From: Symbiodinium sp. CCMP2592
Lineage: Eukaryota; Sar; Dinophyceae; Suessiales; Symbiodiniaceae
NCBI GenBank assembly: GCA_905221615.1
Contig: CAJNDT010006201.1
Span: 296,124-360,123 of the forward strand
Direction: 5' to 3'
DNA: 64,000 nucleotides
The notes beneath the pieces are model-generated. The model was given only the letters and a program-made list of their open reading frames with translations, was not told the DNA's origin and made no database searches. Position 1 is the first letter of the stretch. The number at the start of each line of letters is the position of its first letter. Of this stretch, positions 46,127 to 56,150 are shown piece by piece. The translations under genes and the position numbers were made by a program.

Positions 46127-47191
46127 ACCCCAAACCACGACCCAATCAAGGCAACCTTCTGGGATTTGCGCTTTTTGACACGCGAAGGCATGTGCACTCA
46201 ACCCTCAATGGCAGCCAATCGCTTACCAGTTCGAATGTCGAGCTGAGGTCCCGAAGCGTTCAGAAGGTCCAGTTGTAGTACAACCGTAAAGACTATATTA
46301 GGTTGGAATTATGGGTGTAACACCATAATTATGCCACACCTGAACCATTCAGGTTGCTGGCATGTCACTCACCCCAGGAACAGTCCCCTTAGCGAATATG
46401 GAGTCAGAATTCTACTGTCCACATGTTTAAGTTTCCATGCCGGGAACCGAGGAAACATGTACTGCGTATGTCTGTACGTATGTATGCTGCACAGGCTGTC
46501 GCTCAACTGCCACGCGCCGCCGTCGAGCATGAGGCCCTCTAGCAACATTAGCGTCAGGACTAGTAACTGTCTTACTGCGTACGCAATTTGTCGTCAGCTC
46601 TTCCATGAAGAGGTAACCTTCAGCGACACGGGGTGTGATCTCCGGATCCGGGCCAAAGTTTCCACGTTCGCAAAGTCGAGCTCACAAGGCCTTCACACAG
46701 AGAAAAACCTGCGGCCCGAAGTTTAGCACCTTGACCACGCAACCGGTCAAGCCAAATGTTCATCTTGTATCGCTGTATCGCCATCGCAATCCTGAATCAT
46801 CGCTTCCCTTCACTGGGCATGGCACAAACCAAAGATGCTGCAAGGGAATCCGTTTTTCTTCCATCGAAACTGTGGATGCTAAGACCTAAGTCTGTAGGTG
46901 GGCCTTGTGGGCCTGTACAGTTGTCAGGACTCCGATGACGAGGAGCTCATGCCGGCGGCATAGCTGCACCGAGAGAGGATCAGTTCGTAGAATGCGGCAC
47001 CTAAACTTATGTTTGCAAGGATCAACGGAGAACCGGGAAGATGGGCTTCTGGTCGTTTTGTAAGGTGGTAAGCTTATGGGCTCAGACTTGGGCTGGGGCA
47101 TTGCCGGAGATACACACCATGTCATCTCATGTTCAGATGTCAGTGGTATAAACATGTTCAGAACCAAGGTGCAACAACCCTAACTTGCTTA

Positions 47192-47725
47192 ATTTGGTGC
47201 CAGTGCCGTGCTTTTGCAGATGGCGCCGGCGACTCCTGATTTACCCGAACCAATGTCGGACTGCCTCTGGAGCGGAACAGGACGCGGTGTACAACTTGAT
47301 GTACGCGTGAGGCATGATTCGGCAGATGTCTCATTCCCTGGAGGAGGGCACAGAGCTGTACATTGCACGGTTTGCATATCCAAAGGATGCGAACCCCAGC
47401 CTCCCTTGTTTCCTGATGTTACCTTGTCCTGACACGTCTCGGATGCCATGCCATGCGTCCCTGAGAGGCCAGGCGATAGGCCAACAAGTACTGGTGCTGT
47501 CTCTTGAATTACACTCGGTGGCGAACTTCCGCAATTGATGACCATGGCTGTGCACCCAGTGACAAAGTCGCCTACATGAGCAGAATTGCTCGTAGTGCTC
47601 GCTCCCGGTCCGTTTGGCCACGAACATGTGGCCTGGGCAAGACTGCCCTGAGCAAAGCTTCTCCGGTTCTTGCAGTCTGCTCGGGCTCGCATGTGGTGCG
47701 ACCCTTCGCGCACCCTCGTTTGCAA
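47192..47725 (-). CDS. Longest non-repeat ORF of the mid-region, unknown (178 aa)
   Basis: The minus-strand ORF from ATG 47725 is open for 178 codons, rich in Ser, Thr, Gly, Pro and Cys, without a clear hydrophobic core or known motif. The + strand opposite also has protein-like pieces (HSLEEGTELYIARFAYPKDA at about 47328-47390), preceded in frame by TGA. Length alone is the evidence; either strand could hold a decayed exon. Confidence 0.25.
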
Positions 47726-47931
47726 AAATCCTTTCGGATGCTTGGGGGCTGGGTTGTTAGTTTCCGGTGCGTTTGGAGCTTCACGGGTGTATGACTACAG
47801 ATGATTCTGGAAGTGTGGCTCAGGGGATAGCAAGCGGGAACATCCCCTGCCACTCTGCTCGTAAATAGAAACAGAATTATCTGGGCGAGTGGGTTTACGA
47901 TTTCTCATGGCTGCATGGCAAAATTATGGGT

Positions 47932-48002
47932 AATGTAGGGGCCTCAATACATATCAGGGTTCCTTATTACAATTATACTATAAGGGGGCCTCTATATTAG
48001 GC
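47932..48002. mobile_element. GGGGCCT-family element, short copy
   Basis: GTAGGGGCCTCAATAC on the left and GGGGGCCTCTATATTAG on the right surround GGTTCCTTATTACAATTATACTATAAG, matching the centre of the 46-kb copy. The right half is in direct rather than inverted orientation, so this may be a partial or rearranged copy. Confidence 0.45.
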
Positions 48003-48120
48003 ATCCCCTTCGGCTGTTATGTCAAGGCATGTCATCGGCGTTAACCCGTAGCCTTGATTTGGGTTTGAGCTTGTACTCCGGACGCCACCACTAGTCATCC
48101 TCAGCCCTTTACTCATCCTG

Positions 48121-48199
48121 TAGGGACCTTAATGCTTGCCTAATTATAACTATAGTAGAATATACCCAGAACCTTATTCTAATTATTGAGGCCCCTTTC
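48121..48199. mobile_element. GGGGCCT-family element, diverged copy
   Basis: TAGGGACCTTAATGC at the left and TTCTAATTATTGAGGCCCCTTT at the right are imperfect inverse complements about 80 bases apart, with TAATTATAACTATAGTA between them. Confidence 0.5.
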
Positions 48200-48439
48200 T
48201 TAAAGTACAGTCTATTACTTACTCGTCGGACTTCTGGCACTCAGTGTAGAACCCCAGGAAGCAGTAAGAGATACAAGCAGTTACTAGTTCCGACTTCCTA
48301 AATTATCCCTAATCCGTAGCCCGAAGTCCCGAATCCTAAACAAGAGAGAAGATAGACAGACAAATAGAATGGTACGCTACTTATTCATTTCTCTTAAATA
48401 TTATGAGAGCACGGCAAAAGAATGCTTGCAGCACCACCA

Positions 48440-48960
48440 AATGCACTACTCAGGCCTGGGAAAATGTATTCGCGCATTTTCTTAACTAATAGAATCGTTT
48501 ATGATTCATGACAACCCAAGACCACTGAACCAAAGCCAAAAATCCAAAGTAAATTGATGCTTGGAGACTGACTATAATTGCATAAGCATCCGTGACAAGT
48601 CAGAAATATTTTTCAGGGCTGGAAAAATACATTTGGTTGCGGCTATCGGCTAAGTTGCGCTCTGTGGTTTGCGGAATCTAAAAGGCTCTTTGCGATATTT
48701 CGCAAAGAAAATCATAGAACCACCAGAATAATATCCAAAATGAAATCAGTATTTTGGCCGTTTCCGATAAGCCTACAGTAAAGAGACATATGCCCAAATA
48801 CATTTGAGGGGGCCGGAAAAATTCATTCGGATAGCTTTCCTGGCAAATTTAGGGCAGATCTCGTGCTGTGTCGAAGTAAAAGAAGAGGCTATAGGTCTTC
48901 CAAAGCACATCCAAATACGTTAATCGAAAGTACTAAAATGATGGGTTTCAATTGCAAAAA
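48440..48960. repeat. Degenerate ~165-195-bp tandem repeat, three copies
   Basis: GGCCTGGGAAAATGTATTCG (48453), GGGCTGGAAAAATACATTTG (48616) and GGCCGGAAAAATTCATTCGG (48811) each lead into similar A/T-rich sequence with ATCCAAA further on. The repeat is old and diverged. No gene is seen. Confidence 0.45.
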
Positions 48961-49129
48961 CCATATAATTTTTTTTTGTATTTTGAAGAGTTTTCTAAAG
49001 AAAATATTGAAAAACACATAGATTTTTGGTTATTTTTATTGGGTTTGAATTGAAAAGACAAAGTTTTTTTTTTTTATATTTCCCCAAACAGGTACGATTT
49101 GGGATTCTCTCCTCAGAAAAAAGGTAGGT

Positions 49130-50330
49130 CGCGGTGGGTTGGATGGCTGGGCCGCGGCATACTGGCTGGGCTCCCATTGGGCTCCCTTCATGTTTCCTTT
49201 CTGGGCTCCTGGGTTGGATGGGTGGGCCGCGGCGAAGGACTTGCGCTCCGAGTCACTTCCCTTCATGTTTCCTGTCTGGGCTCCTGGGTTGGATGGGTGG
49301 GCCGCGGCGAAAGACCTGGGCTCCCATTCACTTCCCTTCATGTTTCCTTTCTGCGCTCCTGGGTTGGACGGGTGGGCCGCGGCAAAAGACCTGGGCTATC
49401 ATTGGGTTGCCTTCATGTTTCCTTTCTGGGCTCCTGGGTTGGATGGGTGGGCCGCGGCGAAGAACCTGGGCTATCATGGGGTTCCCTTCATGTTTCCTTT
49501 CTGGGCTCCTGGGTTGGATGGGTGGGCCGCGGCGAAGGACCTGGACTCCCATTCAGTTCCCTTCAATTCTTTTTGGGCTGGGTTGGACGGGTGGGCCGCG
49601 GCAAAGAACTTGGGCTATCATTGGGTTCCGTTCATGTTTCCTTCCTGCGCTCCTGGTTTGGACGGGTGGGCTGCGGCAAAGGACCTGGGCTCCTATTGGG
49701 CTCCCTCATGTTTCCTTTCTGGGCTCCTGGCTGGGACGGGTGAGCCGCGACGAAGGACCTGGGCTCCCATTCACTTCCCTTCATATTTCCTTTCTGGGCT
49801 CCTGGGCCGCGGCAAAGAACCTGGGCTATCATGGGGTTCCCTTCATGTTTCCTTTCTGTGCTCCTGGGTTGGATGGGTGGGCCGCGGCGAAGGACCTGGA
49901 CTCCCATTCAGTTCCCTTCAATTCTTTTTGGGCTGGGTTGGACGGGTGGACCGCGGCAAAGAACCTGGGCTATCATTGGGTTCCGTTCATGGTTCCTTCC
50001 TGCGCTCCTGGTTTGGACGGGTGGGCTGCGGCAAAGGACCTGGGCTCCCATTGGGCTCCATCATGTTTCCTTTCTGGGCTGCTGGGTTGGACCTGGACTC
50101 TCGTTGGGCTCCCTTCATGTTTCCTTGGGCCGCGGCAATCTCGTTTACCTCTTTTCATGTTTCCGTTCTGGGCTCCTGGATTGGATGGGTGGACCGCGGC
50201 AAGGGGATTGGGCTGCCAATTGGGTTTCCTTGCTGATTCCTTTCTGGGCTCCTGGGTTAAACGGGCGGGCCGCAGCAGAAAGCCTGAGCTCCCGCTGGGT
50301 TCCCTTAATGTTTCCTTTCTGGGCGCCTGG
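49130..50330. repeat. 75-bp minisatellite, ~16 units
   Basis: The core GGGTTGGATGGGTGGGCCGC recurs at 49211, 49286, 49361, 49436 and 49511, exactly 75 bases apart, then in shortened or diverged units. A block of about 275 bases (49453-49730) is repeated at 49808-50085. Because 75 is divisible by 3, every + frame is open with a 25-residue repeat (such as GWAAAKDLGYHWVPFMFPFW). The longest ORF of the window (630 codons, 49134-51026) arises this way. I do not call it a gene. Confidence 0.93.
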
Positions 50331-51530
50331 TCTGCCACAAACGTCTATAGCAGAGGCCAGGAATCTGGTATCCTGTCTTGCAAGGCAGCAATGCTGCAAC
50401 AGTTGTGTGTTTTTCCGTGCGTGGTTTCTGCTGCAGCAAGATCCTGTGGACGAAGTTCTTCGTTCGGTTTGCGGAAAAATTGTCAATGGTTGGGTGTAAG
50501 GAAAATATTTGTTTGCGATGTAAGCCGACTTCGTTTTTCTTTTTGCCCTGTTTGTGCGGCAAAGTTGCCCGTCTTTCCCGTGCGACAGCCGACCGATCCG
50601 TATACTAATCTCTTCTGTGCTTCTTCCACGAACGTCGACAGCAGAGGCAAGGTATCTTGTCTTGCAAAACGGCAAGGTTGTGACACTTGCGGGAAACTTG
50701 CCGCAAGATCCTGTGGACGACGCTCTTCGTTCGGTCTGCGGACAATCGTCAATGGTTCCGTGCAAAAGAACATTTTCGTTCGCTTTAGAAGCCGACAAAC
50801 CTCTTCGCACTTCTTTTTGCCAAGTTTGCACGGCAAAGATCCCAATTTGCTCCGTCCGACAGGCGACCGATCCGTGTACCAACTTCGTGCTTCTTCCGCA
50901 ATCATCTACAGCAAAAGTCAAGTATCCTGTTTTGCAAAGCAGCAATGTTGTAACAGATATTTGTTCGAATACGACGTTCCTTGTCATTCTACAGGTAACA
51001 TGTTGCTGAATGTGCCAATGACATGAATTTTGGCTCGAGTGATGAGAAAAAACGTACGCTTGCAGCTTGTGTTCCTCTTCGGGCTGGGCTTCCCTTTTGG
51101 GTTTGCTTGCCTTGCCCGGCGATCCAACCCCAATATCGTTGTGCTGCTGTTGAAGGTCGGATTAACTGACGTTCTTCGTTTTGCCTGCGGAAAAAAGCGT
51201 CAAAGGTTCCATGTAAACGGGAACTTGTGTGTTTCTCTGTGCGTGGTTTCTGCGGCAGCAAGGATCCTGTAGACGACGTTCTTCGTTTTTTCTGCGGAAA
51301 AAATCGTCAACGGTTTCGTGTAAAAAAAGATTTTTGTTGATTTAAGCCGACAAACCCCTTTGCGTTTCTTTTTGCCAAGTTCGCGTGGCAAAGTTCCTGC
51401 CTTTGCCCGTGTGACAGCCAACCGATCCGTATACCAACCTGCTTTGCGCTTCTTCCACAGACGTCTACAGCAAAGGCCACATATTTTGTCTCGCAAAACG
51501 GCAATGTTGCGTGTTTTTTCCGTGCGTGGC
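50330..51530. repeat. Degenerate ~270-bp tandem repeat, 3-4 copies
   Basis: GATCCTGTGGACGA followed by TTCTTCGTTCGGTTTGCGG-like sequence occurs at about 50439, 50707 and 51264, with a partial copy near 51165. GACAGCCGACCGATCCGTAT-type sequence occurs at about 50584, 50859 and 51413. Minus-strand frames run through most of it (up to 280 codons) with a repeated GRLSHGK-type peptide. This suggests either a dispersed repeat family or a decayed coding element. Confidence 0.75.
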
Positions 51531-51599
51531 TGCAAGAAGTCCTGTTCACATTTTAAAGCCCGCAAAACACAAGCAAGCGAGGTCGGCCCTCCACAGCAT

Positions 51600-52740
51600 G
51601 TAAACCTGAAACCAAACGTATATCCATGCTTACATGTTCATCGATACATCGATATTCACATCTTCCATATGTATCTGGGTATAGGTGTGCGTGCTTCTGT
51701 GTACTTTTGTTCTGAACGCATGTTTTCAATTGTACCCACATGTAACTTTCTAGTTTTACTTGCGCTTGTGTGTATACATTTGGTTCAATTTGTGTCTATA
51801 ATTTTCGTTTATGTCTATATCAAGTTGTCTAGAAACCGCGTATATTTATGCATGTAGTTGAATCAGGAGATATGACGAACGAATTTGATATTTATAGCAA
51901 TGTTTTATGTATTTATACGTATATCTTTCGCTAAACCTATATCCATATCCATGTCTACTTCTATGTTTGTATGTACACCTGAATGTGGATTCAAATTTAC
52001 ATATATATATATATATATATATATACCTTGTATACTTGTATCTACAAACACATATTTCTACATTTCGACATATCTATACACAAATATATCCTCATACCTG
52101 TATATCTTTAGATAATACCTACATATCCATATACCTGTATATCTATATGCCTTTATATCTATATATATATATGTAAATATATACATATCCATATATCTAT
52201 GTATCCATGTATCATGTCTTTGTTTACCGGTATTTTTATTATTTTATATATGTGTATACTTGTAATCTTCTACATTTCAATGTATACCTGTATTCTTTTG
52301 CATTTCGATATCCATATATTTCCTATGTATGTGTCAACTCGCTACACCCCGTCTCCGCTTGGGGCTTGTATGTCAATTTACTTAAAAACACGATTGTACG
52401 GACATACAAACAGGTATAAACGTAGACATAGATAAAGATACAAACATATAGATATAAATGCAGCTACATATACAAATAAAAATGAAGATGTAAAGCCTCA
52501 GATAGGATACATACATGCATAAACCTATATACAGATATGAGTATACAGATATACAAGCATATCGATACATAAATATATCGGCTTATACGCGTATATATAC
52601 ATATATATATATACATATATATATACACATATACAAAAGTTTATATACATTCATATTTTTTCTACATATGTACAAACGAATAAGTAGATAGCTTTATAGA
52701 AATGTAGATCATGTACCTTTGTATATGATGTCGATATACA
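51600..52740. other. A/T-rich cryptic simple sequence
   Basis: TATATCTATATACCTGTATA-like words and ACATATATATAT tracts (51998-52023, 52155-52185, 52595-52630) dominate. No gene is seen; open frames are compositional. Confidence 0.8.
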
Positions 52741-52964
52741 GCACAAACCTGCAAAAATAGATTCACATACATACCAGAGCGATGGGTGGGTGGGGGGTGG
52801 GTGTTGGGTTGTGGGTGGTGGGTGAAACCATAAACCCACGGCCCGAAACCCTTCCAAGCCCATGCTCCTTGGAGCGGTGTACGGAATCTTCATGATTTTT
52901 TTTTAAAAAGTGATTTGGGGGGGGAGAGGGGGCGCTGCTCCCCAGACCCTCTGTCAGGATTCCT

Positions 52965-53945
52965 CGCCGTGTGTGGTGGTTGGTGGGGCGGCGTGGGTGG
53001 TGGGTGTTCGTTTTCGCGGGTGTCGGGTGGTGGGTGGCGGGTGGGTGCTCGGGTGGTGGGTGGTGGGTGGTGGGTGGTGGGTGGTGGGTGGTGGCTGGTG
53101 GGTGGTTGGTGGTGGGTGGTGGGTGGTGGGTGGTGGGTGGTGGGTGGTGTGGTGGGTGGTGGGTGGTGGGTGGTGGGTGGTGGTGGTGTGGTGGTGGGTG
53201 GTGGTGGTGTGGGTGGGTGGTGGTGGTGGGGGTGTGGTGGTGGGTGTGTTGGTGGGGGGTGTGGGGGTGGGGGGGGTGGGGGTGTGGTGGGTGGGGGGTG
53301 GTGGTGGGTGGTGGGTGGCGGGTGGGGGGTGGTGGTGGGTGGGGGTGGTTGGGCGGTGGGTGGTGGGTGGTGGGGGCTCATTTTCGCGGGTGGCGGGTGT
53401 GGTGCTGGTGCGTGGTGGGTGGTGTGGGGGTGGTGGTGGGTGGTGTGGGTGGTGGGGTGGTTGTGGGGCGGTATGTGGTGGTTGGTGGAGGGTGGGGTGG
53501 TGGGGGGGGGGTGGGGGGGGGTGGTGGGTGGTGGGTGGTGGGCGGTTTGGCGGTGGGTGGTGGGTGGTGGGTGGTGTGTGGTGGCTGGCGGGTGCTGGGT
53601 GCTGGTGGGCGGTGGGTGGTGGGTGGTGTGTGGTTGGCGGTATGTGGTGGTTGGTGGAGGGTGTGGGTGGTGGGCGGGGCGGGTGGGCGGGGGTGGTGGG
53701 TGGGTGGTGGGCGGTTTGGCGGTGGGTGGTGGGTGGTGGGTGGTGTGTGGTGGCTGGCGGGTGCTGGGTGCTGGTGGGCGGTGGGTGTGGGTGGTGTGTG
53801 GTTGGTGGTGTGTGGTGGTGGGGGGTGTGGGTGGTGGCGGTGGGTGGTTGGTGCTGGGTGGTGGATGGTGGGTGGTGGGTGGTGGGTGGTGGGTGGTGGG
53901 TGGTGGCTGGTGGGTGGTAGGTGGTGGGTGGGTGGTGGCTGGTTG
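52965..53945 (+). repeat. G-rich heptamer minisatellite (GGTGGGT)n
   Basis: About 980 bases of GTGGTGGGTGG-type units on the + strand, almost free of A. The regular 7-base phase is clearest at 53053-53160 and 53860-53940. A block of about 171 bases starting GGCGGTATGTGGTGGTTGG at 53467 is repeated at 53638. It has strong G-quadruplex potential. A short related block lies at 52783-52822. Frames of over 300 codons are artefacts. Confidence 0.95.
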
Positions 53946-54516
53946 GGTTCTTGGTTTCGTGTCTCATTTTTTATTTTGTCACAGTACTGGGACGGGTTTG
54001 GGGAGGATGGCTACGATTGCTTAGTTGAGTCGAGCTGCATCAGCGCGGCGTTAATCTTGGAGGCTGTGGCTTGGCCAAACATTGCTCTGCCGGTTGTTTT
54101 TATTGCCAAGCGACGTGGTTTTTTTTTGTGTCTTGTTGATGGTTCGCTGGTTGTTGGATGCTGTTGAGCCATCACTGACTGGTGTTTGTTTTGGCTGAGG
54201 GTTTCCTTTTTTTTTGGGGGGGGCTGGGAGGCGGATATCCTGCGAGCAGACGGGCTGCGGATGCATGCAGTCAAGTCATGCTCTGTCTGACTGCTTCCAG
54301 TAGCACGGCGATGTTTTGTGCGGCCTGCCTGGCCTTTTCCGAATTTTGTTGCATGCGACTTGGGTCGGAGCGCATGTTGCATGCAGTTCGTCTCTGCGGT
54401 CCTTGCAATCGCTTTCTTTTTCACGCTCGTCCGGCTGGCAGCCGCTCCACGTTCTCGTCTGTCCGAACAATGTCGAGCGGGGTTTTCCCCTGCCCGGGCG
54501 TTGTCCCCGGGCTTTT
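53946..54516 (-). other. Probable 3' flank of the Helitron
   Basis: Between the Helitron stop at 54517 and the G-rich minisatellite lie about 570 bases with a basic open frame (54011-55114 minus) overlapping the zinc-ribbon gene in another phase. It contains low-complexity Lys/Thr/Ser sequence (KKKETLSQNKHQSVMAQQ) with no known domain. It may contain the element's 3' end, but no clear hairpin plus CTRR could be fixed by eye. Confidence 0.35.
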
Positions 54517-56150
54517 TCATTTGATGTCGGCTGTCTTTGGCCGCTTTCGGCCGCTGCACTCTGGACAAGATCCCTTTGTCGTTGCTTGGAATAATAGCTT
54601 GTTGCACTTCCTGTTGTAGCATGTCTGCCATCCAGGCTGCCTTTCGTGGCCTCTTGCACAGTTGAGGCAGTGTCTCGTGCTGTCGTCGCCCGCAGCGTCG
54701 TTGGGAAAGCTTTCTTTGCATGCCCTGCACTGGAACCAGCCTGTGCGGAGGCGATTGTTTGTCGGGATCCGGTTCTGACAGTCCATGCAAACGAGGCAAG
54801 CGTCTGGCATGGTTTGCATCGCGGGCGAGAAGTCTTTGGTCGACTTGTGCTTGCCGCAGAGCGTGCAGTTCATCTGGGGCGTGTTGAGGCGGCACTCGGA
54901 GCACTGGCGCTTGGTGTCGGCATGCCTTTGTGCCAGTTGGGCATTCGGGAAAGCTTCTTGGACTTTTGTGATGTGGCACTGGTTGCACTTGACGCTCTTT
55001 GCAAGGCTCGCTTGGGTGTTCACGTTTCGCTTGATCGGTCCTGGCTTCATGTTGATCGCTCCGCGCTGGCATTGTAGGCATTGCCCGCCGCGGTTCGCCC
55101 GGACCAGTTCCCACTGTGCGTGGGAGAAGAGGTCCCAGCTTTTGATCTCTTCACATTTTCGGCAGCGGGACTTCGGCCAGCGGGCATCGTGCGTGGCTTG
55201 CCAGTCGATTTTTTCTCCTTTGAGCTTTCGCAGCAGCAGCGAGGGTCCTTGCGTGGCGCCGCGCTGGAAGAGCCAGAGCGGGAAGCGTCGCAGGATTAGC
55301 ACGTCCGACCTGTTCCGGACGCGGCTGGCTACCACCGTGCCGTAGGCGGCGTGGATTCTGGAGTCCACGTTCAGGTCCAGCATGACGGCTTTCCTGAGGC
55401 GGGCGTTGCGAGCCTTCTTGCAGTGTTGGCTGCAAGTGATTATTCTTGTAGCGGCCTTGCTTGTTTGCGGGGTCGATTTCGTGCGCACTGGGCTTGCTTG
55501 TGGATCTCGTCTGCAGGGACGTGCGTGTTTGTGTTGCGTTAGTTTTGCACTCATTGCGCGTAGCCATTGGTTTGCGGCTGGGTGGCAGCGTCTTGCCCTG
55601 ACTGGCATGAGCCGTGATAGCGAAGGCGGGGATTAGCGGGATCTGCGTGCGGTTGATCTTCAGCACGGCGGCGTGGTTTCGGCCTTTGTCGAGTTTCCAC
55701 ATGCGCATCGTCGGCAGCACCGGGTATAGTCCGGATTCGCTGGTGCCGTCGAGCTTCCAGTCCGCATCATCGAATTTTACGTACCTCAGTTCCGCGGCAC
55801 TGGACTTGCCGGCCGGCGGCCTTAGGGGTTGTCCCGCTATTTTGATGTGCCTGGCTCGGGCCTCGGGTGCTCTGTTGGCGCTGGCCGTTCTGCGGTATCT
55901 GCGTAGTTTCTGCGCTGCTCTTTTGGTCGTTCTTTTTGAGTGGCTATATCGGTCTTTTGGCTTGCGTTTGGAGCAGTAGGGTTGGTTGCGCGGTTGGTTC
56001 TGTGTCTCGGCCTCTTGCAACCCGGCTGCACTATGTTCGGCTGCTGCTCGTTCTTTTGCCATTCCCAGGAGTGCACGTGTCCCAGGCGGCCTTTCAGCAG
56101 AAACTTTTTCGAGCGGTCCACGTGGTGCGTCAGTGCTACCGGCATGCCGA
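54517..56150 (-). pseudogene. PIF1-type helicase C-terminal half plus zinc ribbons
   Basis: MPVALTHHVDRSKKFLLKGR starts in the 55837-56145 frame. IPLIPAFAITAHASQGKTL, the late helicase motif around the second RecA domain, is at about 55588-55644 in another frame. The last frame (54517-55608) reads DVLILRRFPLWLFQRGATQG. It then has five Cys modules of the form C-x2-C ... C-x2-C, such as CRKCEEIKSWDLF...CLQC, CNQCHITKVQEAF...CSEC and CTLCGKHKSTKDF...CMDC. It ends CPECSGRKRPKTADIK, a natural-looking terminus. The fingers probably bind nucleic acid. Confidence 0.75.

Noticed and set aside
49134..51026. 630-codon + ORF as a real repeat protein gene
   Set aside because: All three + frames and parts of the minus strand are open because the unit is 75 bases; there is no start context, domain or frame preference, and it runs on into an unrelated repeat.
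51022..51045. Relict dinoflagellate spliced-leader sequence (TTTTGGCTCGAG resembles the leader's 3' part)
   Set aside because: Only about 11 bases match and the upstream part of the leader is absent; chance similarity is likely. No better match was seen elsewhere.
52910..54167. Frames of 336-398 codons rich in Gly/Val/Trp, or Pro/His/Thr on the minus strand
   Set aside because: They are translations of the G-rich heptamer minisatellite.
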